DNA of 64,000 nucleotides from Sphingomonas sp. S2M10 (GTDB taxonomy: Bacteria; Pseudomonadota; Alphaproteobacteria; Sphingomonadales; Sphingomonadaceae). Of the stretch, positions 63,221-64,000 are shown piece by piece. A program made the translations under genes and the position numbers. The stretch is from positions 62,001 through 126,000 of the forward strand of contig NZ_JAAILI010000022.1 in the NCBI RefSeq assembly GCF_012650175.1, in the 5' to 3' direction. The first letter of the stretch is position 1. Each line of letters begins with the position of its first letter. The notes under the pieces are model-generated. The model worked only from the letters and a program-made list of their open reading frames with translations, searched no databases and was not told the origin of the DNA.

Positions 63221-64000
63221 TCAGAAGCGATAGCGCAGGCCCACCGTGTAGCGGGCATAGCCCGGCGCGGCGACGCCGACATACTGCTCCGTCCGCTGGT
63301 GCGTGCGGCGGCCCTCGCCGGTCAGGTTGATGCCTTCGAAGAACAGGGTCGTGCGCGGGCGCACTTCCCAGCTCGCGCTGGCATCGATCTGGCCATAGGC
63401 TTCGGTGTAGCTCGGGTTCGCGCCCGCGCCCGCCAGGAATTCGGCGCGCCAGTTATAGGCGACACGGGCCTGGATGCCGTTCTTGTCGTAATAGCCGATC
63501 ACGTTGGCCGTGTCGCTCAGGCCCACCAGCGCGAACTGGTTGACGGTCGCCGGCACGTTGTTCCTGTAGTGCACGTCGCCGTCGACGATCGTGTAGTTGA
63601 GGATCATCCCCAGGCCGGTATCCCAGAAGCCGTGCTGGACCGCGAATTCCCAGCCATGGACGTTGGCGGTCTGGCCGTTGTTCACGGGCGTGTTGACGGT
63701 GAACAACACCGGATTGTCTTCCGGCAGGCCGAGAATGTCGCCGGTATAGGCGCCCGGCGTGCCGCCGGTAATCTTCACCGAACCCGGATAGTTGGCGAAG
63801 ATGTACTGGCGGATATCGTTCGAGGTCGCCCCCGCGCCCAGCGCCGCCGCCGCCGCGCGGGCACGCGGGCCGTCGGCCGGGTTGGTAAGACCGAACACCG
63901 GCTTCTTCACCTGGCCCGTGCCGATGAAGTTCACCACCGATTTGTGGAAATAGCCGACCGAAATATAGCTCTCGGGCTGGTAGTACCACTCGGCCGAGAA
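63221..64000 (-). CDS. TonB-dependent receptor, C-terminal part (start outside window)
   Basis: The last 260 residues of an outer-membrane TonB-dependent receptor barrel. Alternating strands are visible (ESYISVGYFHKSVVNFIGTG, HGWEFAVQHGFWDTGLGMILNYTIVDG, DASASWEVRPRTTLFFEGINLTG), with the final strand ARYTVGLRYRF ending in Phe as required for BAM recognition. The frame is open to the window edge. Given the SapC, cupin and LacI genes downstream, it probably imports a carbohydrate oligomer; the ligand is unknown. Confidence 0.92.
   Translation of the reverse strand, partial: FSAEWYYQPESYISVGYFHKSVVNFIGTGQVKKPVFGLTNPADGPRARAAAAALGAGATSNDIRQYIFANYPGSVKITGGTPGAYTGDILGLPEDNPVLFTVNTPVNNGQTANVHGWEFAVQHGFWDTGLGMILNYTIVDGDVHYRNNVPATVNQFALVGLSDTANVIGYYDKNGIQARVAYNWRAEFLAGAGANPSYTEAYGQIDASASWEVRPRTTLFFEGINLTGEGRRTHQRTEQYVGVAAPGYARYTVGLRYRF

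Overview
The window is chromosomal DNA of a high-GC alphaproteobacterium, almost certainly a sphingomonad (Sphingomonas or a close relative). The evidence is a CckA-type hybrid kinase, a LOV-HTH regulator like Erythrobacter EL222, a TonB receptor/SapC/cupin/LacI nutrient locus, an astA-astB pair, dense short-spaced operons and many GC-rich palindromic repeats. No rRNA operon, prophage, classical IS or CRISPR array is visible. I recognise about 60 protein genes and one tRNA.

Layout. 1-4.8 kb: 3' part of RNase D (rnd), a small I78-type lipoprotein, a cfa-phrB operon (cyclopropane fatty acids, CPD photolyase) and a lipid kinase. 4.8-11.5 kb, minus strand: valS, a single-domain response regulator, cckA, a DUF2062 protein and smpB. 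11.5-19.1 kb: dapA, a soluble lytic transglycosylase, greB, acyP, ettA, an M28 peptidase and a small lipoprotein. 19.2-26 kb is a light-response island: the LOV-HTH regulator faces folE, an FAD oxidoreductase, a DUF3429 membrane protein, an FeS-type (6-4) photolyase, a DCC protein, an ABC1/UbiB-like kinase and an SDR enzyme. 26-31 kb: a DUF481 protein, an M20 hydrolase coupled to astA-astB (arginine catabolism), a small membrane protein and tRNA-Arg(ACG). 31-39.5 kb: TPR protein, rsmB, a membrane diguanylate cyclase, guaB, a CitE-like lyase and an SPFH/NfeD pair. 39.5-48 kb: DUF885 protein, rhomboid, greA, carB, a small winged-helix-like gene and carA. 48-53 kb: a YqeY protein, a DUF559 nuclease cassette, dnaG and rpoD. 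53-60.3 kb: a hypothetical gene, a MoxR/CoxE/DUF2314-DUF2185 operon, a degenerate HPt protein and a large membrane-anchored coiled-coil protein. 60.3-64 kb: LacI regulator, cupin-like protein, SapC protein and the 3' end of a TonB-dependent receptor.

Three things stand out. First, the promoter region between the LOV-HTH gene and folE holds a sequence very close to the EL222 operator as I remember it, which suggests that blue light controls the adjacent pterin and photolyase genes. Second, a family of inverted palindromic repeats behaves like a mobile element: one pair sits in frame inside carA, one pair brackets a DUF559 PD-(D/E)XK-like nuclease gene between yqeY and dnaG, and two further pairs are intergenic. 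One of the intergenic pairs contains an inserted 62-bp perfect three-way-junction palindrome. Third, a candidate CtrA box lies between a histidine-less HPt gene and a TipN-like coiled-coil gene.

House-keeping genes are intact by eye. Starts were chosen by ribosome-binding site, family N-terminus and spacing, and are noted where ambiguous.
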